Positions 9,443 through 18,517 of a stretch of DNA of 64,000 nucleotides are shown piece by piece. Numbering within the stretch: the first letter of the stretch is position 1; every line of letters begins with the position of its first letter. The DNA lies in NCBI GenBank assembly GCA_028277745.1, contig JANQFR010000045.1, forward strand, positions 54,605 to 118,604, in the 5' to 3' direction. Source of the DNA: Phycisphaeraceae bacterium (GTDB lineage Bacteria > Planctomycetota > Phycisphaerae > Phycisphaerales > Phycisphaeraceae). The translations under genes and the position numbers were made by a program. The notes beneath the pieces were generated by a model that worked only from the letters and a program-made list of their open reading frames with translations, had not been told where the DNA came from and ran no database searches.

Positions 9443-10324
9443 ATGAAATACACCTGCCTGGGCAACACGGGGCTGAACGTCTCCCGACTGGGCTTGGGGG
9501 GCACTTCATATGGGATGCGCCACGACGTCGTGGGCTGGCGGCCAGACACCCCCGATGGACGGGCCGAGGCGATCAACACCATCCGCTACGCGTTGGACCA
9601 AGGGATCAATTACGTCGACACCGCGCCGGCCTACGGCGACGGGCTTAGCGAACAGATTGTGGGGGCCGCGCTGCGGGGCCGACGGGAACAGGTCGTGCTG
9701 GCGTCCAAGGTCTCACCCGACCTCGACGCGGCCGGTATCCGCAGCAGCGTGCAAGACTCGCTGCGTCGGCTCCAAACCACCTGGCTGGATGTCATTCAGT
9801 TCCATGGCGGGACGTACAGCCCCGAACAAACCCGGCGCCTGCTCAACGATGGCCCGCTCGAGACGCTCGAGGCCCTCCGCGATGAAGGCAAGGTGCGGTT
9901 TCTTGGATTCACTTCGACCGAAGACCAGTGGCCCAGTGCGGGCATGATGCGGTCCGAACGGTTCGACATGTGCCAGTTGCAGTACAACCTGATCCAACAG
10001 GCGGCCGCCCAGCACGCGTTGCCCACCGCCGCGGCGATGGGGCTGGGCGTCGCGGTGATGCGTCCGCTGGCTTCGGGAGCGTGGGGCGAGCTGACCCGGG
10101 CGTTGGCGTTCCCGTGGGATAACGATGAGCAAGCCTGCCGCGTCGCGCTGCGGTTCCTGCTGAGTGACAGCCGCGTGCACGTGATCAACGCGGGCATGCG
10201 TTTCGTCCACGAGGTCCAAGCCAACGTGCGCTGGATTAATAACGACGAGCCAACCTTCGACGTGGCCCAACTGCCCCGAAGCGTCGGCCAGCGATACCGG
10301 CGTGATACGAAAACCACGCTTTAG
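9443..10324 (+). CDS. Aldo/keto reductase
   Basis: A 293-residue cytoplasmic NAD(P)H-dependent oxidoreductase of the aldo/keto reductase superfamily. The typical first strand 'LGNTGLNVSRLGLGG' is present. The catalytic tetrad is visible: Asp59 and Tyr64 in 'YVDTAPAYGDG', Lys89 in 'VVLASKV' and His121 in 'DVIQFHGG'. The gene follows the glycoside hydrolase by 46 bases on the same strand and probably belongs to the same transcript, so it may oxidise or reduce a sugar released by that enzyme; related enzymes are often L-galactose or L-fucose dehydrogenases, but the substrate cannot be told from sequence. Length and motifs are normal for the family. Confidence 0.88.
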   Translation: MKYTCLGNTGLNVSRLGLGGTSYGMRHDVVGWRPDTPDGRAEAINTIRYALDQGINYVDTAPAYGDGLSEQIVGAALRGRREQVVLASKVSPDLDAAGIRSSVQDSLRRLQTTWLDVIQFHGGTYSPEQTRRLLNDGPLETLEALRDEGKVRFLGFTSTEDQWPSAGMMRSERFDMCQLQYNLIQQAAAQHALPTAAAMGLGVAVMRPLASGAWGELTRALAFPWDNDEQACRVALRFLLSDSRVHVINAGMRFVHEVQANVRWINNDEPTFDVAQLPRSVGQRYRRDTKTTL

Positions 10325-10385
10325 ATTGACCGCATCTCGCAAGATCAGCACGAGCCTGCCGACACAAGCGACAGCGACGTCTGAC

Positions 10386-12617
10386 TCAGCGGGAACTCGT
10401 TTCGAGGAGCAGACTTTGTGCGGACCGGCCCTCGATCAGCTGCGCAACCACGTCTCGATGAGGCAGATGGAATAGCTCGCGACCATAGGTTGAGTTGGGA
10501 TCGCCCATCGCCCAGGCGGTCACCTCTCGAGCCCAGGATGGCGTATATTCGCCATCGGCGAAAAAGATCTCCTTGCCGCGGATTTGGTTGCCCGAGCCGT
10601 GCCACGCAAACGCCTGTTTGAAACGGCTGAGAGATGGCGGGTCCAACGCCGTAAGCACCAGCGCTTCCACAGATTGGATGACGCAGTCGGACACCCAGGC
10701 AGACAGTTGGCCGCGCACCGGCTGTAACTCGAAGGCCGCAATATTCGCCAGGACGATCGAACGCTCCCAAGTCACCTCCGCGTTTCCTTCCAAAACCGTG
10801 AGCAGTGCAACGTTGCCAGCGACCACACAGTGGTCAAGCACCAGCCCGTCGTCCTCGATGGCGTGCCAGGTGATCGCTGTCCCGTTGGGTGCGAACACCT
10901 CGGTATCTCGCAGGGTGGCAGCATTGCCCGGGTCAAGCTTCACGCATGACCCTACGGTCCTCGTCTCGAATCGACATCCCTCAACATTCAGGTCTCCGTC
11001 AATCACGCTCAGCAAGCCGAACTGCTCGGCGACTTTCGGGTGTCCGCCGATACGTCTCAACTGCTCTTCGGCTTCCCAGTCGTCTTCGAGACGGAGGCCG
11101 CTTAAGTTCAGGGTTCCGTAGTACAAACGCAGGAGGTATTCCGGCGCTGGGTCGTCTTGCGAGTGTTGAAGCAGGATCTTTGGTTCGCGGCCTTCCGCCG
11201 CGGCAATCGTGACGGACTTCCAAGCGATGTAGAGCGGTCGGACGGCGAGCGTCTGGTCCGTATCGAGTTCGATCCGGCCTCCGTCCGGAACCGTCTCCAC
11301 CGCGTTCTCCAACTCGGCCGCCGTGGTCACGACGATCTTTGTGAGAGGGGCGAAGGAAGCGAGGGGGGCCAGGGGGGCGGGCGGCTCGGGGGGCGAGGGT
11401 GGAACCGTATACAGGATCACTGCCAAAGCGGCCGACAAGAGTGTGAGCCCCGCAACCCATCCGCGTTTTCGGACGAACACCGATCGAGGTTTCGGTCCGT
11501 CCTCCAGCAACAACGCCTGCGCCGCGTTTGCAGACTCCGGCCGATCTTGCGGCCGCTTCGCCATCAACGAAGCGATCGTCTTTTCCAGATGCGCTGGGAC
11601 CGAGGGGTTCTTAACGCGAATCAGTGTCGGTTTTTCCGTGGCTATTCGGTGAAGGGTGATTAAAGGCGTGTCGCCACCGAAGGGCTCTTCCCCGGTGGCC
11701 ATCGTATAGAGCAGACATCCCAAGCTGAACAGGTCGCTCCGCTCGTCGGCCTCCGACCCGATCGCCAGCCGTTCCGGCGCCACGTAATCGGGCGTCCCCG
11801 AGAGGTAACCATTGTGGGTGAGCGTGGGCGTGCTCGCGACCGCTGCGAGGCCAAAGTCGGTGATCTTGACCGCGCCGTCTGCTTCGCAGAGCAAGACGTT
11901 ACTCGGCTTGATGTCGCGGTGGATGACACCCTTCTCGTGGCAAGCCGCCAGACCCGCGGCAACCGCAGCGCCGATTCGCGCAATCTCTTGCGGCGCCATC
12001 GGCGCGTCGTTTCGCATCCGGTCTTCCAGCGAGGCGCCCTCGACATAATCCATGATCAGGTAGGGCAAGCCGTTCACCTCACTGACGGCGTGCAGCGCAA
12101 CAACATTAGGGTGTTGCACCGCGGCGATGGCCCTGGCTTCGCGCAAGAACCGTTCTCTCGCCCGGTCGTCCCGGGCCAGTTCCGGCAGCATCGCTTTCAG
12201 GGCGACGACACGGTCCTGCGCCGGGGCAAACGCGCGGAACACGACGCCCATCCCACCACGGCCGATGCACTCCAGAAGAACGTAGCCGTCGAGTGTTGGC
12301 GCGTCGTCGGGATTCGATGACTCGATCCAGGGATCCAGGTCGTCGTAGCGCGGGGCGCCGATCACGCCTGACGCCGCGGCGCCACTCGACAGGCGCTCGA
12401 TCGTGTCCATCAGCTTCGGTGAGGTTGGCGCCGCCGCCGCGAGAGCACGGTGGAGCATGTCGCCGGTGATCGAATCCCCCGCGAGCCGTTCCAACCGATC
12501 CTGGCAGTCTTGGCACCGGTCGAGGTGCGCTTGCAGGCGTCCATCGGCCACGCCCGACTCGATCGATGCGAGCGCGCGACGGAGCGATTCATCAGAAGGA
12601 CATGGGGTATCGGTCAT
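10386..12617 (-). CDS. Membrane Ser/Thr protein kinase with zinc-finger N-terminus and beta-helix-like sensor
   Basis: A 743-residue Hanks-type kinase. The N-terminus has an anti-sigma-type zinc-finger motif (His31, Cys35, Cys38 in 'HLDRCQDC'). The kinase domain at about 112-370 has the P-loop GRGGMG (119-124), Lys141, HRDIKPSN (233-240), DFG (254-256) and APE (280-282), so it should be active. One transmembrane helix at about 387-404 is followed by a Pro-rich linker and a 330-residue outer domain with beta-helix-like rungs ('LNLSGLRLEDD', 'LNVEGCRFETR', 'LVLDHCVVAGN'). Its ATG overlaps the sigma-factor stop (ATGA at 12614-12617), so the two are translationally coupled; planctomycetes often pair ECF sigma factors with kinases, where the zinc finger may hold the sigma factor. 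The beta-helix could bind polysaccharide or wall material, which is inference. Confidence 0.88.
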   Translation of the reverse strand: MTDTPCPSDESLRRALASIESGVADGRLQAHLDRCQDCQDRLERLAGDSITGDMLHRALAAAAPTSPKLMDTIERLSSGAAASGVIGAPRYDDLDPWIESSNPDDAPTLDGYVLLECIGRGGMGVVFRAFAPAQDRVVALKAMLPELARDDRARERFLREARAIAAVQHPNVVALHAVSEVNGLPYLIMDYVEGASLEDRMRNDAPMAPQEIARIGAAVAAGLAACHEKGVIHRDIKPSNVLLCEADGAVKITDFGLAAVASTPTLTHNGYLSGTPDYVAPERLAIGSEADERSDLFSLGCLLYTMATGEEPFGGDTPLITLHRIATEKPTLIRVKNPSVPAHLEKTIASLMAKRPQDRPESANAAQALLLEDGPKPRSVFVRKRGWVAGLTLLSAALAVILYTVPPSPPEPPAPLAPLASFAPLTKIVVTTAAELENAVETVPDGGRIELDTDQTLAVRPLYIAWKSVTIAAAEGREPKILLQHSQDDPAPEYLLRLYYGTLNLSGLRLEDDWEAEEQLRRIGGHPKVAEQFGLLSVIDGDLNVEGCRFETRTVGSCVKLDPGNAATLRDTEVFAPNGTAITWHAIEDDGLVLDHCVVAGNVALLTVLEGNAEVTWERSIVLANIAAFELQPVRGQLSAWVSDCVIQSVEALVLTALDPPSLSRFKQAFAWHGSGNQIRGKEIFFADGEYTPSWAREVTAWAMGDPNSTYGRELFHLPHRDVVAQLIEGRSAQSLLLETSSR

Positions 12618-13207
12618 ACGAGATACGAGCCCATCACTTGCGCCACTCTCTGTCGGAGACGACTCACGACACGGCTCTTAGCAATGTACACCGCACCAAC
12701 AGTCATGTCGCATTCCTCGGCCGCCTGTCGAGCGGGGACGCCTTCGACGGCGGTGAGCCAGAACGCTCGCCAAGTCGTCTCGGTGACGTCGCCCCGCACT
12801 CGTTCGGCGGCCCAGCGAAGCACGTGCCGCTGATGCTCTTGCTCCCAGATCCCTTCCTCGTCGTGGATGGAGATATTGGATAGCGCAACGAGGTTCGTCG
12901 TGCCCCCGGCGCCGTTGGCCTGGCTCCGGCTCCTCTCGAAGAAACGCGCCAACATGCGCCGAGTGATGACGCCAAGCCAACCGCGGAATCTTCCTATTCC
13001 GGGGTCGGGATCGAAGCGGGAAACCGACCGGGAAACCTCCCGCATCACGTCCTGAACCAGGTCGCAAGCGTCGGCGTCCTGCAACCCACGACCCCGAGCG
13101 ATAGCGTAGATAAACGGGCCGTAGATCTGTACAAACTCGGCCCAGGACTCGGAGTCGTCCGGGTCGCTGATCCGGACGATCAAGCTGAGGCGGGTAGTCG
13201 CAGGCAT
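12614..13207 (-). CDS. ECF-type RNA polymerase sigma factor
   Basis: A 197-residue sigma-70-family factor of the extracytoplasmic function group. Region 2 is seen as 'FVQIYGPFIYAIARGRGLQD' and 'DLVQDVMREVSRSVSRF', with 'FRGWLGVITRRMLARFFERS'; region 4 is the helix-turn-helix around 'VEGVPARQAAEECDMTVGAV'. I use the ATG at 13207 because the longer frame from 13258 adds 17 residues with no family similarity. Neither has a strong ribosome site. Its stop overlaps the kinase start, making a coupled sigma/kinase pair of the planctomycete type. Targets are unknown; the adjacent divergent PEP-CTERM gene array is an obvious candidate. Confidence 0.88.
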   Translation of the reverse strand: MPATTRLSLIVRISDPDDSESWAEFVQIYGPFIYAIARGRGLQDADACDLVQDVMREVSRSVSRFDPDPGIGRFRGWLGVITRRMLARFFERSRSQANGAGGTTNLVALSNISIHDEEGIWEQEHQRHVLRWAAERVRGDVTETTWRAFWLTAVEGVPARQAAEECDMTVGAVYIAKSRVVSRLRQRVAQVMGSYLV

Positions 13208-13572
13208 TGGGGGTCCCGGTGCGATGTAAGCCACTGAGCAGCAGCGTCCATCCGCCACCCTCTTAGCCCATCTTTCACAATTTAAGAATATCGGACTTTT
13301 TCTGCAAAGCCCTGAAAGAGTTGGGGCGACAGGCCGCAGTTATTAGACGTAGGCCGCAATGTGGCTTGCACAGTGTTTCTTTTTTGCAGCATGAGAAGAC
13401 CTTCCCGGGGGTTTTCCCTATCAAAGCTGCGGGAAAGACCGCTGAATCGTTGGTTGAAGCGCCCCAATGCTTCACGGACCAGCGGCTCCGATCCGCGTAG
13501 CCGAACGTGAGGCGACGGGACCCGCTCATCACAACACCAATCCGCCAGAGTAGAGAAAGGGAGGGGAATGCC
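13208..13572. other. Divergent intergenic region between sigma factor and PEP-CTERM array
   Basis: About 365 bases that should hold the promoters of both the sigma/kinase pair and the PEP-CTERM array. It includes an AT-rich stretch near 13270-13310 and GC-rich sequence towards 13500. I see no coding frame I trust and no clear terminator. Confidence 0.5.
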
Positions 13573-15540
13573 GTGACAACCCCATTGATCCCGACGACAT
13601 CTGTCGTCGTCGCTGTCGCCGCTGGAATGTTTGCCACATCCGGCCACGCGGCGGTCTTCAACGTGACCAACCTAGCCGATTCAGGGACCGGCTCGCTCCG
13701 CAACGCGATCACGCAGGCCAACGGCCAAAGCGGCAGCCACACCATCAACTTCAACCTCAGCGGCACCATCAACCTCGGATCGGCGCTGCCCACGATCGAG
13801 TCCATCATCGATATCAACGGCGCGGGGCAGACCATCGCCATCGACGGCGGCGGCGCCCACCGCGTCTTCAGCATCGGCTCGGGGGCCACCGCCGGGAACC
13901 TGACGCTCCAGTCGCTGACGGTGCAGAACGGCTTCGTCGGCGGGGACACTTCCCTCGGCACACGCGGCAGCGGCGAATCGGGCGCGGGCGCGCTTTTGTT
14001 CAACGGCAGCCTCACCGTCAACGGCGCCCGCTTCCAAGGCAACACCGCCCGCAACGGCGGGGCGATCTACGCCGCCGGCAACCTGACAAACAAGCTGACG
14101 ATCGATAACGCGACGTTCGCCAACAACGCCGCCGTCGACGGATTCGGCGGCGCGATCTTCGTTAACGGCGATGATGCCGCGAACACCGGCGCCGACCTCG
14201 TCATCCGCAACAACACCCAGATCATCGACAACCGCGCCAGTGTCGGCGGCGGCGTGGGCGTCTGGTCCAACGCCAACGGCTCGCGCACCGCTCGGATCAC
14301 CGACTCCAACATCCACTCCAACGACGGCGGCCGCGCCGGCGGCGGCATCTACGCCACCCGCAACGCGCAGATCGAAGTCAACAAGTCCACCGTCACGCAG
14401 AACCAGACCACCATTTGGGACGGCGGCGGCGGCTACACCAGCCGCGGCGCCACCATCGCGTTTGTCGACAGCGTGATCCGCGGCAACATCGCGGCCGACG
14501 TCGGCGGCGGTGTTGCGTCGTTCCAGGGCGGCAACGCCACGTTCATCAACTCAACCCTCGAGCAGAACCGATCGACCAACCAAGGCGGCGGCGTCTTCAT
14601 CACCCAGGACGGCAAGCTCACCGTCACCGACTCCTCCGTCACCGACAACCAGTCGCTCAACAACGTCGGCGGCGGGCTCTACGCCGAACACCGCGCCACC
14701 ATCGTCGACGTCCTCCGCTCGTCTATCACCGGCAACACCTCGGGCTCCTGGGGCGGCGGGATCTACGCCGACTCCGCGAAGGTCTCGCTGATCGAGAGCC
14801 TCGTGGCCGACAACACCGCCGCCGGCAACGGCGGCGGCATCGGGATGGCCAACGCCGACGCCACCCTCACCGTCCGCAACAGCACCATCAGCGGCAACCA
14901 CGCCAACGCCGCCCAAGCCTTCGGCGGCGGCGTCTACCTGCTGAGCGTCGCCGCCAGCTTCGACAGCGTCACCTTCGCCGACAACATCGCCGGCCTCATC
15001 GCCGCCAACAACGACGGCAGCAACGGCTTCGGCGGCGCGATCGGGGCCGCCGCGATCACCGGACAACCCGCGTCCACGGTCGAGTTGCTCAACTCTCTGT
15101 TCAGCAACAACTGGGACCGCCGCATGAAGGATCTCGCCGCGACTGCCTTGGGCATCACCTCGCTCGGCTACAACCTCTTCGAGGATGACGACCCTGAGAG
15201 CCACCCCGACTTCAACTTCGGCCTGCTCTTCTCGCCCGAGTCGACCGACCTGCTCGACGCCCTGGCCGACCTGCTCGCCCTGGCCGACAACGGCGGGCCG
15301 ACCCTCACCCACGCCCTGGGCCTCAACAGCGACGCCATCGACAACGGCCTGACCTCGCTCGTCGTCGACCAGCGCAGCTACCTCCGCCCCGCCGGACTCG
15401 CCGACGACATCGGCGCGTTCGAGTTCGGCGCCGTCATCCCCGAGCCCGCGTCGCTGGTGCTGCTGGGGCTGGGCTCGGCCCTGTTCCTGCGGCGGGGTCG
15501 CCACGCATCAACCACCCAAACACACCGAAACGATCTATGA
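13573..15540 (+). CDS. PEP-CTERM right-handed beta-helix protein (CSLREA/choice-of-anchor Q type)
   Basis: A 655-residue secreted protein. I use the GTG at 13573, preceded by AGGGAGGGG, because the longer frame from 13507 adds basic residues before a good signal peptide (VTTPLIPTTSVVVAVAAGMF...). After cleavage the mature start 'AVFNVTNLADSGTGSLRNAI' is the CSLREA-like motif seen in bacterial polymorphic beta-helix proteins. The body holds many Asn/Gly-rich rungs ('ITDSNIHSNDGGRAGGGIY', 'VRNSTISGNHAN'). Near the end 'LNSDAIDNG...DDIGAFEF' is the choice-of-anchor Q ending, followed by the tail 'IPEPASLVLLGLGSALFL' plus Arg. It is first of eight PEP-CTERM genes in a row. No catalytic residues are evident. 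Confidence 0.88.
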   Translation: MTTPLIPTTSVVVAVAAGMFATSGHAAVFNVTNLADSGTGSLRNAITQANGQSGSHTINFNLSGTINLGSALPTIESIIDINGAGQTIAIDGGGAHRVFSIGSGATAGNLTLQSLTVQNGFVGGDTSLGTRGSGESGAGALLFNGSLTVNGARFQGNTARNGGAIYAAGNLTNKLTIDNATFANNAAVDGFGGAIFVNGDDAANTGADLVIRNNTQIIDNRASVGGGVGVWSNANGSRTARITDSNIHSNDGGRAGGGIYATRNAQIEVNKSTVTQNQTTIWDGGGGYTSRGATIAFVDSVIRGNIAADVGGGVASFQGGNATFINSTLEQNRSTNQGGGVFITQDGKLTVTDSSVTDNQSLNNVGGGLYAEHRATIVDVLRSSITGNTSGSWGGGIYADSAKVSLIESLVADNTAAGNGGGIGMANADATLTVRNSTISGNHANAAQAFGGGVYLLSVAASFDSVTFADNIAGLIAANNDGSNGFGGAIGAAAITGQPASTVELLNSLFSNNWDRRMKDLAATALGITSLGYNLFEDDDPESHPDFNFGLLFSPESTDLLDALADLLALADNGGPTLTHALGLNSDAIDNGLTSLVVDQRSYLRPAGLADDIGAFEFGAVIPEPASLVLLGLGSALFLRRGRHASTTQTHRNDL

Positions 15541-16439
15541 AACACCGCTCATTTTTACATGCAATCGCCTGCGGTTTCGCTCTGGCCCTGGCCGTGGCTC
15601 CGGCCGCAGACGCACAAGGCGACAACACCAGTCGTGGCTCGCCGGGAACGCAAAGACCCCAGCCCTCGATCACGCCCTTCGACCCGATGGCCTCGGCGCA
15701 GTCGCTGTACGGCATCGCCGCCGACACCGACTCGCTCTACACGATCGACCCGGCGACGGGCGAGGCGACGCTGGTCGCCGCGCTCAACGGCGCCTACACC
15801 GACGCCGACCTCAGCGGGCTGGAGGTGCTCGGCGGCACGCTCTACGCCTCGGCGATCGCGGACACGAACGACAACTTCGAGCTGGTCTCGATCGACCCGG
15901 TCACCGGGGCGACCACATTTGTCACCGACCTGCCCAACAACAGCTTCTACGGCGCCGCGGGCAACGAGTCGCAAGGCATCCTCTACCTGCCGAACTTCGA
16001 CACCGAAAGTCTGATGACCTACGACCCGCTGACCGACACGCTCTCGACGGTCGGGCCCTACGGCGGCGGGTTCAAGGTCATCGAAGCGATGGCCTACGAC
16101 GACACCAACGGCGTCCTCTACGCCTACGACGCGGTCGCCCAGGGACTCGTCACGATCAACACCGCCACCGGCGAGGTGACCGACATCGGCAGTCTGGACC
16201 CCATCGGCGGAAACTCGGTCGGCATGGCTTTCGACGCGCTTAGCAGCACGCTCTACGTGTCCGACGGCGACCAACTCTTCACGGTCGATACCGCCACGGC
16301 CGCGACCACGCTCGTTGGCAAAAACACCGCCTCGGTCGATTTCACCGGCTTGGCGTTCGTCATCCCCGAGCCGACTTCGCTGGCGCTGCTAGGCCTCGGC
16401 GGGCTGCTCGTCGCGCGGCGGCCGAAGGTTCGTCGTTGA
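15537..16439 (+). CDS. PEP-CTERM protein with beta-propeller-like repeats
   Basis: A 300-residue secreted protein whose ATG overlaps the preceding TGA (ATGA at 15537-15540), so translation is coupled. A signal peptide of about 27 residues (MKHRSFLHAIACGFALALAV...) precedes repeated blades of the form 'LYTIDPATGEATLVAAL', 'LVSIDPVTGATTFVTDL', 'LVTINTATGEVTDIGSL' and 'LFTVDTATAATTLVG', the kind found in DUF4394/NHL-like propellers. The tail is 'VIPEPTSLALLGLGGLLV' plus basic residues. The gene shares no similarity with its beta-helix neighbours except the anchor, so the operon groups different folds under one sorting signal. Confidence 0.87.
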   Translation: MKHRSFLHAIACGFALALAVAPAADAQGDNTSRGSPGTQRPQPSITPFDPMASAQSLYGIAADTDSLYTIDPATGEATLVAALNGAYTDADLSGLEVLGGTLYASAIADTNDNFELVSIDPVTGATTFVTDLPNNSFYGAAGNESQGILYLPNFDTESLMTYDPLTDTLSTVGPYGGGFKVIEAMAYDDTNGVLYAYDAVAQGLVTINTATGEVTDIGSLDPIGGNSVGMAFDALSSTLYVSDGDQLFTVDTATAATTLVGKNTASVDFTGLAFVIPEPTSLALLGLGGLLVARRPKVRR

Positions 16440-16498
16440 TCTGACCCCTAAACACGCCATGACATGTTCCGAGGCACACAAACAAATGTAGTTGGAGA

Positions 16499-18517
16499 AT
16501 GATTTCGACGCGATCCAGGTTGGCTTTCATTGTCGCCGCGGCCATGCCGCTCACCGCGGTCGCTGCGCCGATACCCGCCACGCAAGTCGTCGCGATCACC
16601 GGTGACGCCGCGCCCGACGGCAACGGGACCATCTTGAAGGTCTTCGACCCGATCCTCAACGACGCCGGCCAAGTCGCGTTCAGGGCCGACCTCGCCGGCA
16701 CCACCGGCGGGTCCAACGACGACTCGGGCATCTTCCGCGGCAACGGTACGACGCTCACCCGGATCGCCCGCGCCGGCCAGGCCGCGCCCGACGGCAACGG
16801 CGCCTTCCTGGATTTCTCCGACCACTCCTTCAACAACGCCGGCCAGGCCGCGTTCGCGGCCGACGTCACCAACACAAGCGGCGGGTCCAGCGACGACCGC
16901 GGCATCTTCCGCAGCGACGGCACGACGCTCACCCAGATCGCCCGCAAGGGCCAGACCGCGCCCGACGGCAACGGCGTCTTCTCTTCGTTCACCAACCCGG
17001 CGATCAACGCGACCGGCCAGGCCGCGTTCAAGGCCGACTTCACCGGAACCACCGGCGGGTCCAACGACAACTCGGGTGTCTTCCGCGGCAACGGCGCCAC
17101 GCCCACCCGGATCGTCCGCAAGGGGCAGGCCGCGCCTGACGGCAATGGCGCCTTCTCTTCGTTCTCAAAACCGGCGGTCAACGCGACCGGCCAGGTCGTG
17201 TTCGAGGCCTTCCTCAGCGGTACGAGCGGCGGGTTCAACGACAACGAGGGCATCTACCGCGGCGACGGCGCGACGCTCACCCGGATCGCCCGCCTCGGCC
17301 AGGCCGCGCCCGACGGCAACGGCGTCTTCTCGGCCTTCTTCGATCCGGCGCTCAACGACGCCGGCCAAGCCGCGTTCGTCGGCCTCCTCATCAACACCAC
17401 CGGTGGGTCCAACGACGACAACGGCGTCTTCCGCGGCGACGGCGCCGCGCTCACCCGGATCGCCCGCTCCGGCCAGGCCGCGCCCGACGGCAACGGCGTC
17501 TTCGCGGATTTCGGCGACCCCGCCCTCAACAACGCCGGCCAGGCCGTATTCACGGCCGACCTCCTCGGAACCACCGGCGGGTCCAACGACGACTCGGGCA
17601 TCTTCCGCGGCGACGGCGCCACGCTCACCCAGATCGCCCGCAAGGGGCAGGCCGCGCCAGACGGCAACGGGGTTTTCTCGTCCTTCAACAACGACCTCGC
17701 CCTCAACGACGCCGGCCAGGTCGCGTTCGTGGCCAGCCTACTCGGAACCACCGGCGGGGCCAGCGACGACTCGGGCATCTATTTCTACGACGACCTGTTG
17801 GGCCTGCTCAAGGTCGCGCGCAAGGGCGACGCCTTCCTGGGCAGCACGATTATTTCCCTGGACTTCAAGCCGAGCATCACGGAAGACGGCGACGAACAAA
17901 GCGGCTTCAACAACCTCGGCCAGATCGCCTTCGCGTTCGACCTCGCCGACGGCCGGGAGGGCATCGCCCTCTGGACGATCCCCGAGCCGGGCACGCTCGC
18001 GCTGCTGGGGCTGGGCGGGCTGGCGCTTCTGAGGCGGCAAAGACGTGCCGGCCGACACGCCAGGAGCCACACCACGACGCGATCCCACACCCTCCCACTC
18101 GTCGCCCTGGCCACGTGCCTCGCCCTCCTCCTGGCGACGCCGGCCAGGGCGGCTTTTTTGAGTATCAGTTCGTGCGGGACGGCACGGGCGATGTGCTCAG
18201 CTTCCGGCTCACACACACCCATGACTTCAGCCTACCGCATGCTCGATAAGAAGATGAAACCTCTCAGAATGTCATCATCGGGCAGTTGGACCTCGGCGAC
18301 GGCGACGGCTTCATCGCCTCCGGCGCCGACCGCCCACTCAACGGCGGGGTCCAACACGTCGTCGTCACCCTCATCCCCGAGCCCGCAACGCTGGCGCTGC
18401 TGGGCCTGGGCGGGGTGTTCCTCGGCACGCGGCGTCGACACCGATTTCACACGTTTTCTGTTCACCCAAGCGGCCGAGGCACCGCAACCTGATACACACG
18501 GAGAGGCGACCCCATGA
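16499..18517 (+). CDS. PEP-CTERM NxxGxxAF tandem-repeat protein with abnormal C-terminal extension
   Basis: A 672-residue frame. A signal peptide (MISTRSRLAFIVAAAMPLTA...) is followed by about seven repeats of 57-58 residues with the core 'LNDAGQVAFRADL' and 'GIFRGDGATLTRIARKGQAA', matching the choice-of-anchor tandem repeat family named for NxxGxxAF. The anchor 'IPEPGTLALLGLGGLALL' plus RRQRR ends near 18050, where the protein should stop. Instead the frame continues through a signal-peptide-like stretch ('LVALATCLALLLATPARA') and then out-of-frame sequence to a TGA overlapping the next ATG at 18514. The extension is best explained as fusion to a decayed neighbour. The repeats share high DNA similarity, so slippage or recombination is likely. 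Confidence 0.82.
   Translation: MISTRSRLAFIVAAAMPLTAVAAPIPATQVVAITGDAAPDGNGTILKVFDPILNDAGQVAFRADLAGTTGGSNDDSGIFRGNGTTLTRIARAGQAAPDGNGAFLDFSDHSFNNAGQAAFAADVTNTSGGSSDDRGIFRSDGTTLTQIARKGQTAPDGNGVFSSFTNPAINATGQAAFKADFTGTTGGSNDNSGVFRGNGATPTRIVRKGQAAPDGNGAFSSFSKPAVNATGQVVFEAFLSGTSGGFNDNEGIYRGDGATLTRIARLGQAAPDGNGVFSAFFDPALNDAGQAAFVGLLINTTGGSNDDNGVFRGDGAALTRIARSGQAAPDGNGVFADFGDPALNNAGQAVFTADLLGTTGGSNDDSGIFRGDGATLTQIARKGQAAPDGNGVFSSFNNDLALNDAGQVAFVASLLGTTGGASDDSGIYFYDDLLGLLKVARKGDAFLGSTIISLDFKPSITEDGDEQSGFNNLGQIAFAFDLADGREGIALWTIPEPGTLALLGLGGLALLRRQRRAGRHARSHTTTRSHTLPLVALATCLALLLATPARAAFLSISSCGTARAMCSASGSHTPMTSAYRMLDKKMKPLRMSSSGSWTSATATASSPPAPTAHSTAGSNTSSSPSSPSPQRWRCWAWAGCSSARGVDTDFTRFLFTQAAEAPQPDTHGEATP
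18088..18492 (+). pseudogene. Decayed PEP-CTERM gene, no start and two frameshifts
   Basis: Pieces of one secreted protein can be read in different frames: a signal-peptide core 'LPLVALATCLALLLATPARA' in the frame of the upstream gene, then after a shift at the T-run near 18154-18159 'FEYQFVRDGTGDVLSFRL', then after another disruption near 18245 'NVIIGQLDLGDGDG' running to the tail 'LIPEPATLALLGLGGVFLG' and a TGA at 18490-18492. No start codon is left. Its last residues (PSGRGTAT) match those of the gene ending at 20436 (PSGRDTAT), so its 3' end belongs to the tandemly duplicated unit. Confidence 0.6.
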
